Shown here: piece by piece, positions 8,900 to 16,733 of the stretch
How positions within the stretch are numbered: the first letter of the stretch is position 1
Layout: every line of letters starts with the position of its first letter
Program-made: the position numbers and the translations under genes
Notes under the pieces: generated by a model
Database searches by the model: none
What the model saw: only the letters and a program-made list of their open reading frames with translations
What the model was told of the DNA's origin: nothing
Source of the DNA: Micromonospora noduli
GTDB lineage: Bacteria > Actinomycetota > Actinomycetes > Mycobacteriales > Micromonosporaceae
DNA: 34,134 nt
Direction: 5' to 3'
Assembly (NCBI RefSeq): GCF_003264365.1
Contig: NZ_PYAK01000062.1
Span: 1-34,134 of the forward strand

Positions 8900-9239
8900 C
8901 GGCCCAACCCCCTCGCCCTTGAGCGGCGTTCGCGGCGCCGCTGACCCCCCGGGCCGGTGAGCCCTCCCGGCCTCACCATTGGTCCCCACTCTACTCCACT
9001 TCCCTCCACCCGCAACCAAATTCGCCCGCGTGGCGCGCCTGACCCGACGACAAAACCGCACGTCACAAGGGGTGGAGCGGAGTGGAGGGCTCCGGCCGCT
9101 CCTCGGCGTGGTCCGCTTTCCGACATAGATCGACTCCGTCCGGGGGACGCCGACCCGGCCGCCAGCGCAGCCACCACGGCCGAACGGTTCACCGTCGGCG
9201 GCGATCTGGTGAGGCCGGCGGTCCGGTAACCTCGCTCGC
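8900..9239. promoter_or_regulatory. Divergent control region between mraZ and murT
   Basis: This 340-bp gene-free region holds the promoters of two divergent operons. On the mraZ side is the repeat-bearing promoter described separately. At 9073-9077 and 9083-9087 there are two further TGGAG units with the same 5-bp spacing, now on the plus strand facing murT. Immediately before murT, TAACCT at 9227-9232 lies seven bases upstream of the GTG start, suggesting a -10 box and a leaderless murT mRNA. No clear -35 box accompanies it. No small gene is convincing here. Confidence 0.55.
8984..9015 (-). promoter_or_regulatory. Putative mraZ promoter with three MraZ-type operator repeats
   Basis: Read on the minus strand, TTGCGG (9015-9010) and TAGAGT (8993-8988) are separated by 16 bp and resemble sigma-70-type -35 and -10 boxes. 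Three direct repeats, TGGAG (9008-9004), TGGAG (8998-8994) and TGGGG (8988-8984), recur every 10 bp with 5-bp spacers. This is the published layout of MraZ sites (TGGG repeats with 5-nt spacers). One repeat lies in the promoter spacer and the other two flank the -10 box, so binding would be expected to block transcription. The site is inferred from pattern only. Confidence 0.6.
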
Positions 9240-10502
9240 GTGACGGACGCGAAAATGCCCCTACGGGCCAAGGTGGCCAGCTCCGTGTCACGGACCGCCG
9301 CGGCGCTCTCCCGGGCGGCCGGCCGTGGCGACGGTTCAGTGATCGGCGGGTGGATCGGCCTGAAGATCGACCCGGACCTGCTGGCCCACCTGTCGGCCGG
9401 GCGCGCGATCGCGCTCGTCTCCGGCACCAACGGCAAGACCACCACCACCCGATTGACCTCCGCCGCGGTCGGCGTGCTCGGCCGGGTCGCCACCAACTCG
9501 TTCGGCGCCAACATGCCCAGCGGGCACACCTCGGCGCTGGCCAAGGCCGGCAGCACCCCGTACGCGGTGCTGGAGGTCGACGAGCACTACCTGGCGCAGG
9601 TGCTGGAGGCGACCGAGCCGCACGTGGTCGCGCTGCTCAACCTCTCCCGCGACCAGCTCGACCGCGCCAAGGAGGTCGCCATGATGGCGCAGCTCTGGCG
9701 CGCGGCGCTGGTCCGGCACACCGACGTACGGGTGGTGGCCAACGCCGACGACCCGCTGGTCGTGTGGGCCGCCACCCCACCGGGCGACCCCGCCCGGGGC
9801 ATCAACCCGCCGCACGTGACGTGGTTCAGTGCCGGCCAACGCTGGCACGACGACTCCTGGGTCTGCCCGGAGTGCGGCTCCACCATCCAGCGCTCCGGCG
9901 AGCAGTGGTGGTGCACCGGCTGCCCGCTGCGCCGACCGGAGCCGCACTGGGTCGTGGAGGACGAGGGCGTGCTCGACCCCACCGGCGCCTGGCACAAGGT
10001 CTCCCTCCAACTGCCCGGCAAGGTCAACCTCGGCAACGCGGCGACCGCGCTGGCGGTGGCCGCCGAATTCGGCGTCCGCCCGGTCGACGCGGTGTCCCGC
10101 CTCGGCATCGTCACCTCGGTGGCCGGTCGCTACGCCCAGGTCGACAAGGACGGGCGCAACATCCGGCTGCTGCTGGCCAAGAACCCGGCCAGTTGGCTGG
10201 AGGCGTTCGACATGGCCGACGACGCGCCGACGCTGCTCTCCATCAACGCGCGCGACCCCGACGGTCTGGACACCTCCTGGCTCTACGACGTCGACTTCGC
10301 CCCGCTGCGCGGCCGGCAGGTGTTGATCACCGGCGACCGGGCGTACGACCTGGCGGTTCGACTGGACGTCAACGACGTGCCGTTCCAGCACGTCCGCACG
10401 TTCGACGACGCACTCCGGTCGGTCCCGCCCGGGCGGCTGGAGGTCATCGCGAACTACACCGCGTTCCAGGACATCCGAGCGGAGTTGGACCGTGTCATCT
10501 GA
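9240..10502 (+). CDS. murT: Lipid II isoglutaminyl synthase, ligase subunit MurT
   Basis: MurT is the Mur-ligase-like half of the MurT-GatD complex, which amidates the alpha-carboxyl of D-glutamate in lipid II to D-isoglutamine. The 420 residues include the ATP loop SGTNGKTTTT (61-70), a four-cysteine zinc ribbon inserted in the central domain (C209, C212, C225, C228), and the C-terminal DUF1727 region. The GTG at 9240 lacks a clear ribosome site but lies seven bases after TAACCT, so it may be translated from a leaderless mRNA. An in-frame ATG at 9255 is an alternative. It overlaps gatD by 11 bp. Confidence 0.96.
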   Translation: MTDAKMPLRAKVASSVSRTAAALSRAAGRGDGSVIGGWIGLKIDPDLLAHLSAGRAIALVSGTNGKTTTTRLTSAAVGVLGRVATNSFGANMPSGHTSALAKAGSTPYAVLEVDEHYLAQVLEATEPHVVALLNLSRDQLDRAKEVAMMAQLWRAALVRHTDVRVVANADDPLVVWAATPPGDPARGINPPHVTWFSAGQRWHDDSWVCPECGSTIQRSGEQWWCTGCPLRRPEPHWVVEDEGVLDPTGAWHKVSLQLPGKVNLGNAATALAVAAEFGVRPVDAVSRLGIVTSVAGRYAQVDKDGRNIRLLLAKNPASWLEAFDMADDAPTLLSINARDPDGLDTSWLYDVDFAPLRGRQVLITGDRAYDLAVRLDVNDVPFQHVRTFDDALRSVPPGRLEVIANYTAFQDIRAELDRVI

Positions 10503-11211
10503 GAGTCTGCGCATCGTCTGGATCTACCCCGACCTGCTCTCCACCTACGGAGACCGGGGCAACGCCCTGATCCTCGCCCGGCGGGCCCGTCAGCGTGGGA
10601 TGCCGGTCGAGGTGCTGGAGGTCCGCTCCGACGAGCGGCTGCCCGCGACCGCCGACATCTACCTGGTCGGTGGCGGCGAGGACGGCCCGCAGGCGCTCGG
10701 CGCCCAGCGGCTGCTGGCCGACGGCGGCCTGCACCGCGCCGTCGCGCAGGGCTCGGTGGTGTTCGGCGTCTGCGCCGGCTACCAGCTGCTCGGCACCTCG
10801 TTCTTCGCCAAGGGTGTGCAGTGCCGCGGGCTGGAGCTGCTCGACCTGCGGTCCGACCGGGGTGAGAGCCGGGCCGTGGGCGAGCTGGCCGGTGAGATCG
10901 ACCCCCGCCTGGGCCTGCCCCCGCTGACCGGCTTCGAGAACCACGGCGGCCGCACCCACCTCGGTCCAGAGGTCTCCCCGCTGGCCCGGGTCACCGCCGG
11001 GGTGGGCAACGACGGTGCCACCGAGGGCGCGTGGCGCGGCAAGCTGCTGGGCACCTACTCGCACGGGCCGGCGCTGGCTCGCAACCCGGCCCTGGCCGAC
11101 CTGCTGCTGCGCTGGGCCACCGGGGCACACCAGCTCCCGCCGTTGGACGACACCTGGTCGGACCGGCTCCGCAACGAGCGCCGCTCCGCGGTGGCCGCCG
11201 CCCGGGCATGA
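10492..11211 (+). CDS. gatD: Lipid II isoglutaminyl synthase, glutamine amidotransferase subunit GatD
   Basis: GatD is the class I glutaminase that supplies ammonia to MurT. The 239-residue protein has the nucleophile in GVCAGYQLLG (C94) and the catalytic histidine in GTYSHGP (H191), essentially the spacing of the Staphylococcus aureus enzyme. The GTG start at 10492 lies inside the 3' end of murT (11-bp overlap), and the stop overlaps the next gene as ATGA, so it sits in the middle of a translationally coupled operon. Amidation of D-iGlu is known to matter for cross-linking and lysozyme resistance in Gram-positive bacteria. Confidence 0.96.
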   Translation: MSSESLRIVWIYPDLLSTYGDRGNALILARRARQRGMPVEVLEVRSDERLPATADIYLVGGGEDGPQALGAQRLLADGGLHRAVAQGSVVFGVCAGYQLLGTSFFAKGVQCRGLELLDLRSDRGESRAVGELAGEIDPRLGLPPLTGFENHGGRTHLGPEVSPLARVTAGVGNDGATEGAWRGKLLGTYSHGPALARNPALADLLLRWATGAHQLPPLDDTWSDRLRNERRSAVAAARA

Positions 11212-11891
11212 TCCGTGCCGTCCGGCGGCTGCTCCGGCAGCCGTCGGCCGCCCGGTTCGCCCTGCTCGTGCTGCTGATCGGCGGGTGCGGGTTACTGCTG
11301 CTGCTGGTGCCCCGGCCGGATCCGGCGCGGCTGCCGCAGGTCGCCGACCGGCTGGGCGACCTCGCCCCGGTGGCGGCGATCCTCGGTGGTGCGCTGCTGC
11401 TGGTCGCGCTGGTGCCCCGGACCTTCATCACGCTCGCCGCAGGTGCGATCTTCGGCCCGCTGGAGGGCGCCGCGTACGCCCTGGGCGCCGCGCTGGTGGC
11501 GGCGGCGATCGGGTTCACTGTCGGCCGGTTGCTCGGCCGGGAGTTCGTGGCCGTTCGGGTCCGCGGTCGCCTGGCCCGCCTCGACGGCTGGTTCGCCCGG
11601 CAGAGTGTGCTCGGTGTGGTCACCGTCCGGCTGCTGCCGATCGCCGGCTTCGGCCTGGTCAGCTACGGCTACGGCACGACCGGCGCCCGAGTGCTGCCGT
11701 TCCTGGCCGGCAGCGTGATCGCGTCCGCGCCGACCGCCTTCGGCTACGCGGCGATCGGCGCGGCGGTCAGCTCCCCGGGCCACGTCAACTGGTACGCCGC
11801 CGCCCCGGCCAGCCTCGGCCTGATCGCCAGCCTGGTGCTCATCCACCAGTGGTGGCGCGCCGAACGCCAGCGCCGTCGCATGCCGGTATGA
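11208..11891 (+). CDS. VTT/TVP38 (DedA superfamily) membrane protein
   Basis: This is a 227-residue integral membrane protein. Hydrophobic helices lie at roughly 17-35, 54-74, 78-106, 136-155, 160-187 and 195-214. The conserved marks of the VTT/SNARE-associated family are present: a G-F-x-x-G-R segment (102-107) and R-L-L-P (141-144) followed by a Gly/Tyr-rich stretch. Some DedA proteins of this superfamily transport undecaprenyl phosphate across the membrane. That role is attractive here because the gene is chained to gatD by ATGA and sits opposite mraY's cluster, but the substrate is an inference. Its stop overlaps the next start, also as ATGA. Confidence 0.85.
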   Translation: MIRAVRRLLRQPSAARFALLVLLIGGCGLLLLLVPRPDPARLPQVADRLGDLAPVAAILGGALLLVALVPRTFITLAAGAIFGPLEGAAYALGAALVAAAIGFTVGRLLGREFVAVRVRGRLARLDGWFARQSVLGVVTVRLLPIAGFGLVSYGYGTTGARVLPFLAGSVIASAPTAFGYAAIGAAVSSPGHVNWYAAAPASLGLIASLVLIHQWWRAERQRRRMPV

Positions 11892-12685
11892 CCGTGCCCG
11901 AGCCGACCGACAGCTCTGCCGAGGAGCCACTCACCGGCGGATTCATCGCCGCCGTGGTCCGGGTCGGCGACACGGTACGACGTACCCCGCCCGCCAACCT
12001 GGACTTCGTCGGCGCGCTGCTGCGCCACCTGGCCGGGGTGGGCGCGGACCTCGCGCCCCGCCACCTGGGCGTCGACGCCCACGGTCGGCAGATGCTCAGC
12101 TACGTCCCGGGGCGCGTGCCGTGGCGGGACCGGGAGGACCCCGAATTCTTCGCCGACCCGGCGCTGGTGCGACTGGGCCAGCTGATCCGGCGGCTGCACG
12201 ACGCGTGCGCGGACACCGACCTGTCCGGCGACGCCGAGACCGTGTGCCACCGCGACCTGTCCCCGAAGAACACGGTGTACCGGGACTTCCCCGCCGGGCC
12301 GCTCCCGGTTGCCTTCCTCGACTGGGACCTGGCCGCGCCGGGCCGGCGGATCGAGGACGTGGCGTTCGCCGGCTGGCACTGGGCGGCGTTGGGTGAGGAT
12401 GCCGATCCCGCCGAACTGGGCCGACGGTGTCGCGTTCTCTGCGACGCCTACGAGGCGGCGTCGCCGGCACTGGACCGGGGTGAGCTGGTGGACGTGATGC
12501 TCGATCAGATCGGGAGCACCTGGCGGGGCATCGACGCCGGCGCCGAGCGGGGCGAGCCGGCCATGCTCCGGCTGCGCGCCTCAGGCGTGCCCGACGGAAT
12601 ACGCCGCTGGCACAACTGGCTGTACACCCATCGCAGTGTCGTAGCGGTGACCGCCTGTCCTCCGCCGGGGCGACAGGTCCACTGA
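11888..12685 (+). CDS. Aminoglycoside phosphotransferase (APH)-family kinase
   Basis: This 265-residue protein of the APH/choline kinase fold has the catalytic loop HRDLSPKN (121-128; D123 and N128) and the metal-binding DWD (145-147). The N-terminal lobe is short, and I see no clear ATP-binding lysine region. The ATG at 11888 overlaps the stop of the VTT gene, placing it fourth in the murT operon. The substrate is unknown; the family includes antibiotic, choline, homoserine and sugar kinases. The last dozen or so residues (TACPPPGRQVH) and the stop codon lie at the edge of a duplicated leuS fragment, so the native C-terminus may have been replaced. Confidence 0.85.
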   Translation: MTVPEPTDSSAEEPLTGGFIAAVVRVGDTVRRTPPANLDFVGALLRHLAGVGADLAPRHLGVDAHGRQMLSYVPGRVPWRDREDPEFFADPALVRLGQLIRRLHDACADTDLSGDAETVCHRDLSPKNTVYRDFPAGPLPVAFLDWDLAAPGRRIEDVAFAGWHWAALGEDADPAELGRRCRVLCDAYEAASPALDRGELVDVMLDQIGSTWRGIDAGAERGEPAMLRLRASGVPDGIRRWHNWLYTHRSVVAVTACPPPGRQVH

Positions 12686-12749
12686 CCTTGCCGTTGACCT
12701 GCACCGGGTAGGTCACCGTGTCGGCCACCAGCAGCGCCGGGTCGGTGGT
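12684..12749 (-). repeat. 66-bp copy of an internal leuS segment
   Basis: These bases match 13948-14013, inside leuS, at 64 of 66 positions in the same orientation. On the minus strand they encode the LeuS sequence DPALLVADTVTYPVQVNGKV near the C-terminus, with no other part of leuS attached. The two copies are 1264 bp apart and enclose the beta-propeller-like gene and a palindrome. The near identity points to a fairly recent rearrangement. The kinase stop codon falls at the left end of this copy. Confidence 0.85.
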
Positions 12750-12816
12750 GGTGACAGCCGGACGACGATCCCGCCGGCAGGGCATCGGGCAGCGCCAGCG
12801 CGCGCGCAGCAGCCTC

Positions 12817-13587
12817 ATGCGAGCGGCACCCCACGGCGGCGGCGGCTCCGAACTCTTCGCCTGGGACGCGGAGTCGGGGGCCGCACCACGGCAGCTACTG
12901 GGCACCGCGGACTTCCTCCACCGGCCCCCGTTGCGCGACGGGAAGCTCGCCGTCACCAAGGTCCTCGGCGAGGACCGGAACGAGCTGACCCTGCACGACC
13001 TGGCTGCCGGGACGGTCCGCACGGTGGCCGCCGGCCCGGTGGCCGGTGTCGGGTTCCACGGCGCCGACCTGCTCTGGTTCGATCGGACCACGGGCCACCT
13101 GAACGCGGTCGGTCCGGACGGTGAGGCTCGGTCCGCGCCGCAGCCGAGCCCGGGACCGGGCACCACCGTCGACGTGACCACCGACGGCCAGACCACGGCC
13201 TGGGTGTCCCGCGACGAGCGCACCCTGACCGTCTGGCGACCGGACTGGGCGGCACCGGTCCGCGTGTTCCGCGTGACCCCTCCGCCGGCTCCGGCAGCCG
13301 CTACCTCGTTGCCACCGGGCACCAGACCCCCGACCGTCGACCCCTTCCACAAGGTGGCCACGCCCAGGGCTGTCGGAGACCTGGTGATCTTCCAATACCA
13401 GCTGGGTTGGTACGTGGCCGACCTACGAACCGGGTCGTACGTGCGGCTGACAGCCGATCACGCCCACGCGGTCGTCTTGGACGAGGCGCTGCTGGTGGAC
13501 CCGGACAACAACTCGGACCCGGCACAGCAGCACGCGTACTCGCTGCTGCGCCCGGACCGGCTGCCGCCACTGCCGCCCTGCCCGTGA
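12817..13587 (+). CDS. Beta-propeller-like protein of unknown function, probably truncated at the 5' end
   Basis: I do not recognise a specific family. From the ATG at 12817 the frame gives 256 residues with repeated short blade-like stretches (SELFAWDAESG, NELTLHDLAAG, TLTVWRPDW, GWYVADLRTGSYVRL), suggesting a WD40/TolB-type propeller. There is no signal peptide or membrane helix, and no ribosome site before the ATG. The frame continues upstream to a GTG at 12718, but that part is read from the antisense of the copied leuS fragment and is not native. The likeliest reading is a propeller gene that lost its N-terminal part in a rearrangement. Codon use is still typical of the window, so the loss may be recent. 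Confidence 0.55.
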   Translation: MRAAPHGGGGSELFAWDAESGAAPRQLLGTADFLHRPPLRDGKLAVTKVLGEDRNELTLHDLAAGTVRTVAAGPVAGVGFHGADLLWFDRTTGHLNAVGPDGEARSAPQPSPGPGTTVDVTTDGQTTAWVSRDERTLTVWRPDWAAPVRVFRVTPPPAPAAATSLPPGTRPPTVDPFHKVATPRAVGDLVIFQYQLGWYVADLRTGSYVRLTADHAHAVVLDEALLVDPDNNSDPAQQHAYSLLRPDRLPPLPPCP

Positions 13588-13803
13588 CCACCGGAGCGCA
13601 ACCGCCGGGCGGCTGGTCTGGTTGATCCGGCGACTGCACGAGCGGGTTGTGCGGCGACCGGCGGCGGATGCGCCGGAGAGCGTTATGACTCAGAGGCATA
13701 TTTATGCCTCTGAGTCATAACGCTCAACGCGGTGCCCGCCTCCGTGGACGTCACGGTGCGTGTCGCTCGCGCCGGACCGCCCGCTGCCCTGATCGACAGG
13801 GTG
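13588..13803. other. Gene-free gap between convergent genes
   Basis: This gap separates the propeller-like gene (plus) from leuS (minus). It contains the 48-nt palindrome described separately. A short plus-strand stretch at 13613-13663 encodes LIRRLHERV, resembling LIRRLHDAC of the kinase at 11888-12685, and may be a scrap of a related kinase gene. Nothing else is recognisable. Confidence 0.5.
13678..13725. terminator. Perfect 48-nt palindrome, possible bidirectional terminator or repeat element
   Basis: Arms 13678-13700 and 13703-13725 are perfectly complementary over 23 bp with only TT between them. The core reads CTCAGAGGCATA / TATGCCTCTGAG. The A+T content is far above that of the surroundings. 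It lies between convergent genes, where a two-way terminator would be expected, but no T-run follows on either strand. It could instead be an intergenic repeat element or a protein-binding site. Confidence 0.55.
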
Positions 13804-16644
13804 TCAGGCGACGACCGAGACCATCCGGCCCTTGACCACGATGACCTTGCGCGGTTCCTTGCCGTTCAGGGTCGCCGCCACCGCGTCCAGGGCCGCCGCG
13901 CGGACGCTCTCCTCGGAGGCGTCGGCGGGGACCTCGATGCGGCCACGGACCTTGCCGTTGACCTGCACCGGGTAGGTCACCGTGTCTGCCACCAGCAGCG
14001 CCGGGTCGGCGGTCGGGAAGTCCGCGTACGTCAGCGAGGTGTCGTGGCCCAGCTTGCGCCACAGCTCCTCGGCCACGTGCGGGGCGAACGGCGCCACCAT
14101 CAGCACCAGCGGCTCGGCCACCTCACGGGGCGTGGCCGACAGTCGGGTCAGCCCGTTGGTCAGCTCGATCAGCTTGGCGATCGCCGTGTTGAACCGGATG
14201 CCGTCCATGTCGCCACGGACCCCGTCGATCACCTTGTGCAGCAGCCGGCGGGTCGCCTCGTCGGCCGGGTCCTCGGTGATCCGCAGGGCGCCGGTCTGCT
14301 CGTCGACGACCGCCCGCCACACCCGCTGCAGGAACCGGTACGAGCCGACCACCGCCCGGGTCTCCCAGGGGCGGGAGACCTCCAGCGGGCCCATCGACAT
14401 CTCGTACACCCGGAAGGTGTCCGCGCCGTAGGCGGCGCACATGTCGTCGGGCGTCACCACGTTCTTCAGCGACTTGCCCATCTTGCCGTACTCGCGGTTG
14501 ACCGCCAGGTCACCCAGGTAGTAGGCGCCGTCGCGCTCGAAGACCTCTTCGGCCTGCACGTAGCTGCCGCGCGAGTCGGTGTACGCGTACGCCTGGATCA
14601 TGCCCTGGTTGAACAGCTTGCGGAACGGCTCGAACGACGACACGTGCCCCAGGTCGAACAGCACCTTGTGCCAGAACCGCGCGTACAGCAGGTGCAGCAC
14701 GGCGTGCTCGGCGCCACCGACGTACAGGTCGGTGCCCCCGCAGTCACCGTCGGCGCGCGGGCCCATCCAGTACCGCTCGTTCTCCGCGTCGACGAACCGC
14801 CCGCTGTTTGTCGGGTCCAGGTAGCGCAGCTCATACCAGCAGGAGCCGGCCCACTGCGGCATCACGTTGGTTTCCCGGGTGTAGCGCTTCGGCCCGTCAC
14901 CCAGGTCCAGTTCGACCTCGACCCAGTCGCGCCGCCGCGACAGCGGGGTCTCCGGGTTGCTGTTGGCGTCGTCGGCGTCGAACGTCTTCGGGGAGAAGTC
15001 GTCCACCTCCGGCAGCTCGACCGGCAGCATCTCCTCCGGCAGGGCGATGGCCGCGCCCGTCTCGTCGTAGACGATCGGGAACGGTTCGCCCCAGTAACGC
15101 TGCCGGGAGAACAGCCAGTCGCGCAGCCGGTAGGTCACCGCGCCGGCGCCGTGCCCGTTCGCCTCCAGCCAGGCGATGATCGCCGCCTTGGCGTCGGCGA
15201 CCCCCAGGCCGTTCAGGTCCAGGCCGCGCTCGGGCGCGGCGCTGTTGATCGCCGGACCGTCCCCGGTGTACGCCTTGCCGTCGAAGCCCTCCGCCGGCTG
15301 CACGGTACGGACGATGGGCAGCTCGAAGACCTCGGCGAACGCCCAGTCCCGCTCGTCCTGCGCCGGCACCGCCATGATCGCGCCGGTGCCGTAGCCGGCC
15401 AGCACGTAGTCGGCGATGAAGATCGGGATCTGCCCACCGGTGACCGGGTTGGTGGCGTACGCGCCGATGAAGACGCCGGTCTTCTCCTTGGTGTCGGACT
15501 GCCGCTCGACGTCGGTCTTGGCGGCCGCCGCCTTGCGGTACGCCTCGACAGCCTCCCGAGGGCTGGCGTGCCCGCCGGTCCAGGCGTCCCTGGTCCCGTC
15601 CGGCCAGCTGGCCGGGGCCAGCGTGTCGACCAGCTCGTGCTCGGGTGCCAGCACCATGTAGGTGGCGCCGAAGACGGTGTCCGGGCGGGTCGTGAACACC
15701 CGCACCGGCGCCGCGTTGGTCGGGAAGTCGATGTGGGCGCCGGTGGAGCGGCCGATCCAGTTGCGCTGCATCAGCTTGATCGGCTCGGGCCAGTCCAGGC
15801 TGTCCAGGTCGTCCAGCAGCCGGTCACCGTACGCGGTGATCCGCATCATCCACTGCTTCAGGTTGCGCTTGAAGACCGGGAAGTTGCCCCGCTCGGAACG
15901 GCCGTCGGCGGTGACCTCCTCGTTGGCCAGCACGGTGCCCAGCCCCGGGCACCAGTTCACCGGCGCCTGCGAGACGTACGCCAGGCGGTGGTCGTCGACG
16001 ACCTGGCGGCGCTCGGCGACGCTCAGCTCGGCCCAGGCGCGGCCGTCCGGGGTGGGCCGGTTACCGCCCTCGAACTCGGCGATCAGCTCGGCGATCGGAC
16101 GGGCCCGGCCGGCGTCGCTGTCGTACCAGGAGTTGAAGATCTGCAGGAAGATCCACTGGGTCCAGCGGTAGAAGTCGGTGTCGATGGTGGCCACCGAGCG
16201 GCGCTCGTCATGCGCCAGCCCCAGCCGGCGCAGCTGCGCCTTGTACCGCTCGATGTTCGCGACCGTGGTGGTCCGGGGGTGGGTGCCGGTCTGCACCGCG
16301 TACTGCTCGGCGGGCAGGCCGAACGCGTCGAAGCCCATCGCGTGCAGCACGTTGCGGCCGGCCATCCGCTGGTAGCGGGCGTAGCAGTCGGTGCCGATGT
16401 AGCCCAGCGGATGGCCGACGTGCAGGCCCGCCCCGGAGGGGTACGGGAACATGTCCAGCACGTACAGCTTCTCCGCGCCGGCGCGTGGGTGGGTCGGGTC
16501 GGCCAGCGGGCCGGTCGGGTTCGGTGCGTGGAAGGTGCCCTCGCGCGCCCAGGTGTCCTGCCAACGAATCTCGATCTCGTCGGCCAGGGCCGCGGTGTAC
16601 CGGAACGGGGGAATGTCGCCCGCCGGTGCGGCTGCCTCACTCAT
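13804..16644 (-). CDS. leuS: Leucyl-tRNA synthetase LeuS
   Basis: LeuS charges tRNA-Leu with leucine. The 946-residue protein shows the class I signatures YPSGAGLHVGH (HVGH at 75-78) and KMGKS (721-725; the usual consensus is KMSKS), an editing domain between them, and the C-terminal VQVNGKVRGR block near 890. The ATG at 16644 follows a GAGGAGA ribosome site, and the residues from there match the family. The 154-base leader carries a leucine-rich mini-ORF, a hairpin and a terminator, so expression probably depends on leucyl-tRNA supply. A 66-bp stretch of the gene (13948-14013) is duplicated at 12684-12749. Confidence 0.98.
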   Translation of the reverse strand: MSEAAAPAGDIPPFRYTAALADEIEIRWQDTWAREGTFHAPNPTGPLADPTHPRAGAEKLYVLDMFPYPSGAGLHVGHPLGYIGTDCYARYQRMAGRNVLHAMGFDAFGLPAEQYAVQTGTHPRTTTVANIERYKAQLRRLGLAHDERRSVATIDTDFYRWTQWIFLQIFNSWYDSDAGRARPIAELIAEFEGGNRPTPDGRAWAELSVAERRQVVDDHRLAYVSQAPVNWCPGLGTVLANEEVTADGRSERGNFPVFKRNLKQWMMRITAYGDRLLDDLDSLDWPEPIKLMQRNWIGRSTGAHIDFPTNAAPVRVFTTRPDTVFGATYMVLAPEHELVDTLAPASWPDGTRDAWTGGHASPREAVEAYRKAAAAKTDVERQSDTKEKTGVFIGAYATNPVTGGQIPIFIADYVLAGYGTGAIMAVPAQDERDWAFAEVFELPIVRTVQPAEGFDGKAYTGDGPAINSAAPERGLDLNGLGVADAKAAIIAWLEANGHGAGAVTYRLRDWLFSRQRYWGEPFPIVYDETGAAIALPEEMLPVELPEVDDFSPKTFDADDANSNPETPLSRRRDWVEVELDLGDGPKRYTRETNVMPQWAGSCWYELRYLDPTNSGRFVDAENERYWMGPRADGDCGGTDLYVGGAEHAVLHLLYARFWHKVLFDLGHVSSFEPFRKLFNQGMIQAYAYTDSRGSYVQAEEVFERDGAYYLGDLAVNREYGKMGKSLKNVVTPDDMCAAYGADTFRVYEMSMGPLEVSRPWETRAVVGSYRFLQRVWRAVVDEQTGALRITEDPADEATRRLLHKVIDGVRGDMDGIRFNTAIAKLIELTNGLTRLSATPREVAEPLVLMVAPFAPHVAEELWRKLGHDTSLTYADFPTADPALLVADTVTYPVQVNGKVRGRIEVPADASEESVRAAALDAVAATLNGKEPRKVIVVKGRMVSVVA
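13948..14013 (-). repeat. leuS segment duplicated at 12684-12749
   Basis: This is the intact leuS copy of the 66-bp direct repeat; it differs from the copy at two positions. It encodes the conserved VQVNGKV block near the LeuS C-terminus. Confidence 0.85.
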
Positions 16645-16706
16645 CGTCTCTCCTCGCTTCGCTTCGCTTCGTCTCGGCACCACCGGGCCGGGCCGGCGGC
16701 GGGCAC

Positions 16707-16732
16707 AAAAAAGCCCCTCGCGCAGGAGGGGC
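16707..16732 (-). terminator. Intrinsic terminator in the leuS leader (attenuator)
   Basis: Read on the minus strand, GCCCCTC (16732-16726), a 6-nt loop and GAGGGGC (16719-16713) form a GC-rich stem followed at once by six T residues (16712-16707). It is a clear Rho-independent terminator, yet it lies upstream of leuS, 62 bases before its start, so read-through must be possible for leuS to be expressed. This placement is the mark of an attenuator. Confidence 0.85.
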
Positions 16733-16733
16733 C

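Noticed and set aside
8900..9556. N-terminal extension of MraZ upstream of 8899
   Set aside because: The frame is open, but the family start and a good ribosome site are at 8899. The upstream part covers the promoter region and murT on the other strand.
12718..12816. Extending the propeller-like protein to the GTG at 12718
   Set aside because: The added residues come from the antisense of the copied leuS fragment, have no ribosome site and cannot be native.
16650..16671. Tandem CGCTT units in the leuS leader as a microsatellite or regulatory repeat
   Set aside because: There are only three units next to the purine-rich ribosome site. They are more likely part of the leader than a separate element.
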